Assembly (NCBI GenBank): GCA_028701715.1
Contig: JAQVQF010000020.1
Location: 1-16,499 of the forward strand
Source: Eubacteriales bacterium
Lineage (GTDB): Bacteria > Bacillota > Clostridia > Oscillospirales > CAG-382
Length of the DNA stretch: 16,499 bases
Direction: 5' to 3'
In this document: positions 14,623 through 16,499 of the stretch, piece after piece
How the letters are laid out: the number at the start of each line of letters is the position of its first letter
How positions within the stretch are numbered: the stretch's first letter is position 1
Program-made: the position numbers and the translations under genes
The notes under the pieces: generated by a model
What the model was told of the DNA's origin: nothing
What the model saw: only the letters and a program-made list of their open reading frames with translations
Database searches by the model: none

Positions 14623-14655
14623 AAAAAAAGCGAGTCCTTACCGACCCGCTTTTTT
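14623..14655 (+). terminator. Bidirectional intrinsic terminator after the csp operon
   Basis: GCGAGTC (14630-14636) pairs with GACCCGC (14643-14649), with one A/C mismatch. The stem is flanked by seven A on the left and six T on the right, so it can work in both directions. It ends the csp operon 22 nt after the stop and can also catch transcripts of the beta-propeller gene after they cross the repeat. Confidence 0.8.
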
Positions 14656-14658
14656 ATT

Positions 14659-14749
14659 TAATGTCCGTTGAATATATCAGAAGCCGAGCCGCGATGCGGC
14701 TTTTCCGGCTTTTTGAACAAACCGCAAACGGCTTGTTCGGCAGACGGTA
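14659..14749 (+). repeat. Palindromic mosaic repeat, copy 4 (shortest, diverged)
   Basis: It opens with TAATGTCCGTTGAATATATC and has the GAGCCGCGATGCGGCTTTTC core of hairpin A. It then jumps directly to hairpin F (AACAAACCG caaa CGGCTTGTT, one mismatch) and ends GGCAGACGGTA. Hairpins B, C, D and E are all missing. The outer arms of A are no longer complementary over their full length, so this copy looks the most decayed. It lies between the convergent csp and beta-propeller genes. Confidence 0.8.
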
Positions 14750-14761
14750 TTTATATCAATT

Positions 14762-16499
14762 TTATTTTGTAAATTCCAGCTTATCCGCCTGACTGAAATC
14801 ACTCATATCGTACGAAGCTACGGCTCCGTAACCGCCCGATATCACAATATACAGATAATCGCCGATATACAAGCTGCGGATTCCGTTATAATACCAGTAG
14901 TAATATCCCTGTTCTCCGTTTTCATCGCCGAAATTTATAACCTTTTTAAGCTCAAAGCCGTTTTTACTGTCATATGAATATACATAATAAGCGTTTTCGG
15001 CGGGGAAAGCGATAAGATTCTTTTTGCTGTCAATGAGTATTGCCTTGTGGTTGTAAGACGCTTCGGAATAGAAAACCTTTTCGACCACAAGCTTTTGTAC
15101 CTCGCTGACATCGGCGGGGTCGGATACGTCGAACATGGAAAGCTTGAGATAGCCCACCGAGCCGTTTTCATCCGCGTCCATTCCGAGACCGAAAAGAAGT
15201 CCGTCGTCAAACGGGTGCAGGTAGTTGGAAAAGCCCGGAATTTTTAACGCCGAAAGTATTTTGGGGTTCCGAGGGTCGGTAAAATCAGCCGTGAAAAGCG
15301 GATCAACCTGTCTGAAAGTCACAAAATACCCGACATCTCCGTCAAAGCGCACCGAATAAACTCTCTCATCATTGGCGAGTCCTTCTATCTTACCCACGAC
15401 CTCAAGCTCCCGGTTTAACACATAAACCGAATTGGACTGTTCGTTCGAAAACGATACGGTTTCGTTATACGCGGCTTCCGTTGCGCTTTTATCGTTATAG
15501 GTATAGGTATAGCTGTCAACGGTGGTCACCATTCTTAAATAGCCCTTGTATTCATCCATGGAAAACTGATTCAACACATTGCCGTTTACCAAGCCGGAAG
15601 CGGCGAAAACCACTTTGCCGTCCTCGAGCGTGTAACGCTGAACAAGGGTTTTCATCGTATAGACGGTGGTGTTGCCCTCGGTAACGTATTCGGGGGCGTA
15701 TCCCGCTATATAAAGGCTTTCGGTATTCGCATATACGGATGTCACGCTGCCCACCGACGCCGCGGTGGAGGTGATTTCCGCTTTAACGGTGTCGATGCCG
15801 TTAACGATAATATAAGTCATGGAATCGTATACAGGACATAACGTAATGCTCTCCGGCGTTATCAGGGAAGCCGTATCATCGGTATAAACCGAAGGGACGA
15901 AGGTTTGCGGATTATTTATATCGATATCGCCGTAAAAATAATGCTGGGACACAAGGTAAAGAGTGCCGCCTATCATTCTGCTGGTTACCGAATATCCGTC
16001 CTGACCGATGCTTGCTATAAATTCGGGGGATGCTTTATCGGTTATATCGTATATATCCGCGCAGACGCGGTTTGTATTGTAATAATATCCGTAATAATAC
16101 GCCGTGCTTTCCGTTTCCGTTTCCGTTTCCGTTTCCGTGTTGGGATCGGTAGGCTTTATTTCGTATTCACCGTTTCCGGTTTCATCGGCATCGCCGGCTT
16201 CGGCGGCTTCGCCGGCTTCTGCGGTTTTGTCGGATCCTTTGGCGTCGTCGCCTGCATAATCCGTTTCCGGAACGGGTTCGGTATAGCCGTAATCGGTATC
16301 GCCGTTTTTATCATATATACCGTATGAGTACACGTTTTTCATAACTATCAGTCTTGTCGGAGTGACGTAAATGTCGCCGGCATACGAATAGCTGTAACCA
16401 TTCTGATCGTCTTGACCGCTTATTTCGGCGGTATTGATTTTAGAAACAAGCGTCAGTCTGCCGTTTTCGGCCTTAACGATATAGATAAACGAATCGGAT
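14762..16499 (-). CDS. Beta-propeller domain protein (Beta_propel, PF09826 type), 5' end outside window
   Basis: The C-terminal 578 or so residues lie in the window, and the frame stays open through the right edge. The ATG at 16342 is therefore internal: the codons before it read on without a stop and look like the same fold (AGDIYVTPTRLIVMKN). Repeated blade-like strands fit the secreted beta-propeller family common in Clostridia and some archaea: LYIAGYAPEYV, GYLRMVTTVDSY, VYSVRFDGDVGYFVTFRQVD, PLFTADFTDPRNPKILSALK, LHPFDDGLLFGLGMD. Function is unknown. A Glu/Asp/Ala-rich insertion (about 16150-16290) with a TE dipeptide run separates two blades and is probably a disordered loop. Members usually have an N-terminal signal or membrane anchor, which would be off-window. 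Confidence 0.8.
   Translation of the reverse strand, partial: SDSFIYIVKAENGRLTLVSKINTAEISGQDDQNGYSYSYAGDIYVTPTRLIVMKNVYSYGIYDKNGDTDYGYTEPVPETDYAGDDAKGSDKTAEAGEAAEAGDADETGNGEYEIKPTDPNTETETETETESTAYYYGYYYNTNRVCADIYDITDKASPEFIASIGQDGYSVTSRMIGGTLYLVSQHYFYGDIDINNPQTFVPSVYTDDTASLITPESITLCPVYDSMTYIIVNGIDTVKAEITSTAASVGSVTSVYANTESLYIAGYAPEYVTEGNTTVYTMKTLVQRYTLEDGKVVFAASGLVNGNVLNQFSMDEYKGYLRMVTTVDSYTYTYNDKSATEAAYNETVSFSNEQSNSVYVLNRELEVVGKIEGLANDERVYSVRFDGDVGYFVTFRQVDPLFTADFTDPRNPKILSALKIPGFSNYLHPFDDGLLFGLGMDADENGSVGYLKLSMFDVSDPADVSEVQKLVVEKVFYSEASYNHKAILIDSKKNLIAFPAENAYYVYSYDSKNGFELKKVINFGDENGEQGYYYWYYNGIRSLYIGDYLYIVISGGYGAVASYDMSDFSQADKLEFTK
16108..16137. repeat. TTTCCG hexanucleotide repeat (x5) within the beta-propeller gene
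   Basis: Five perfect TTTCCG units occur in a row. On the minus strand they encode the Thr-Glu dipeptide run (TETETETETE) in the acidic loop. Unit gain or loss would stay in frame and change loop length by two residues. Confidence 0.9.

Noticed and set aside
15905..16327. Plus-strand ORF with RFRFRFRFRV
   Set aside because: It is the reverse-strand shadow of the Thr-Glu tract in the beta-propeller gene.

Overview
The window looks like chromosomal DNA of an anaerobic, endospore-forming member of the Clostridia (Bacillota). The reasons are a CotJA-CotJB-CotJC spore-coat operon, a SleC spore cortex-lytic enzyme next to two Csp-type subtilases, a clostridial NfnAB flavoprotein pair and a nickel-pincer (Lar) operon. 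Genus cannot be fixed from the sequence. No rRNA, tRNA, CRISPR array, transposase, integrase or phage gene was seen.

Layout. (i) 1-2609: a palindromic repeat copy, a plus-strand terminator, then nfnB and nfnA on the minus strand. (ii) 2581-3778: a textbook sigma-A promoter, a flippase-like membrane protein and its terminator. (iii) 3864-4965: cotJA-cotJB-cotJC with overlapping junctions. (iv) 4978-5281: the longest repeat copy plus a terminator. (v) 5299-8293 (minus): larE-larB-larA, without larC. (vi) 8371-8511: a third repeat copy between divergent genes. (vii) 8627-14601: a germination and cortex block. It holds an amidase-fold protein with a degenerate active site (plus), SleC (minus, sharing its stop bases with the amidase), a tandem array of small hairpins upstream of SleC, and two consecutive Csp-like proteases (plus). 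(viii) 14623-14749: a terminator and a fourth, shortest repeat copy. (ix) 14762-16499 (minus): the C-terminal part of a beta-propeller protein that runs off the right edge.

How the genes work together. In known clostridial systems Csp subtilases cut the SleC proenzyme during germination, and active SleC then degrades the spore cortex. Regions iii and vii are therefore both about building or opening spores. LarB and LarE build the nickel-pincer nucleotide and LarA uses it to racemise or epimerise a 2-hydroxyacid; LarC, the nickel-inserting step, must come from elsewhere. NfnAB balances NADH, NADPH and ferredoxin in fermentative metabolism.

The least explained content is non-coding. One family of modular, multi-hairpin repeats occurs four times, with whole hairpins gained or lost between copies. 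Separately, an 18-bp hairpin array upstream of sleC has stems that vary by paired, compensatory base changes. The second csp gene also appears to lack any ATG, GTG or TTG start at the expected place.
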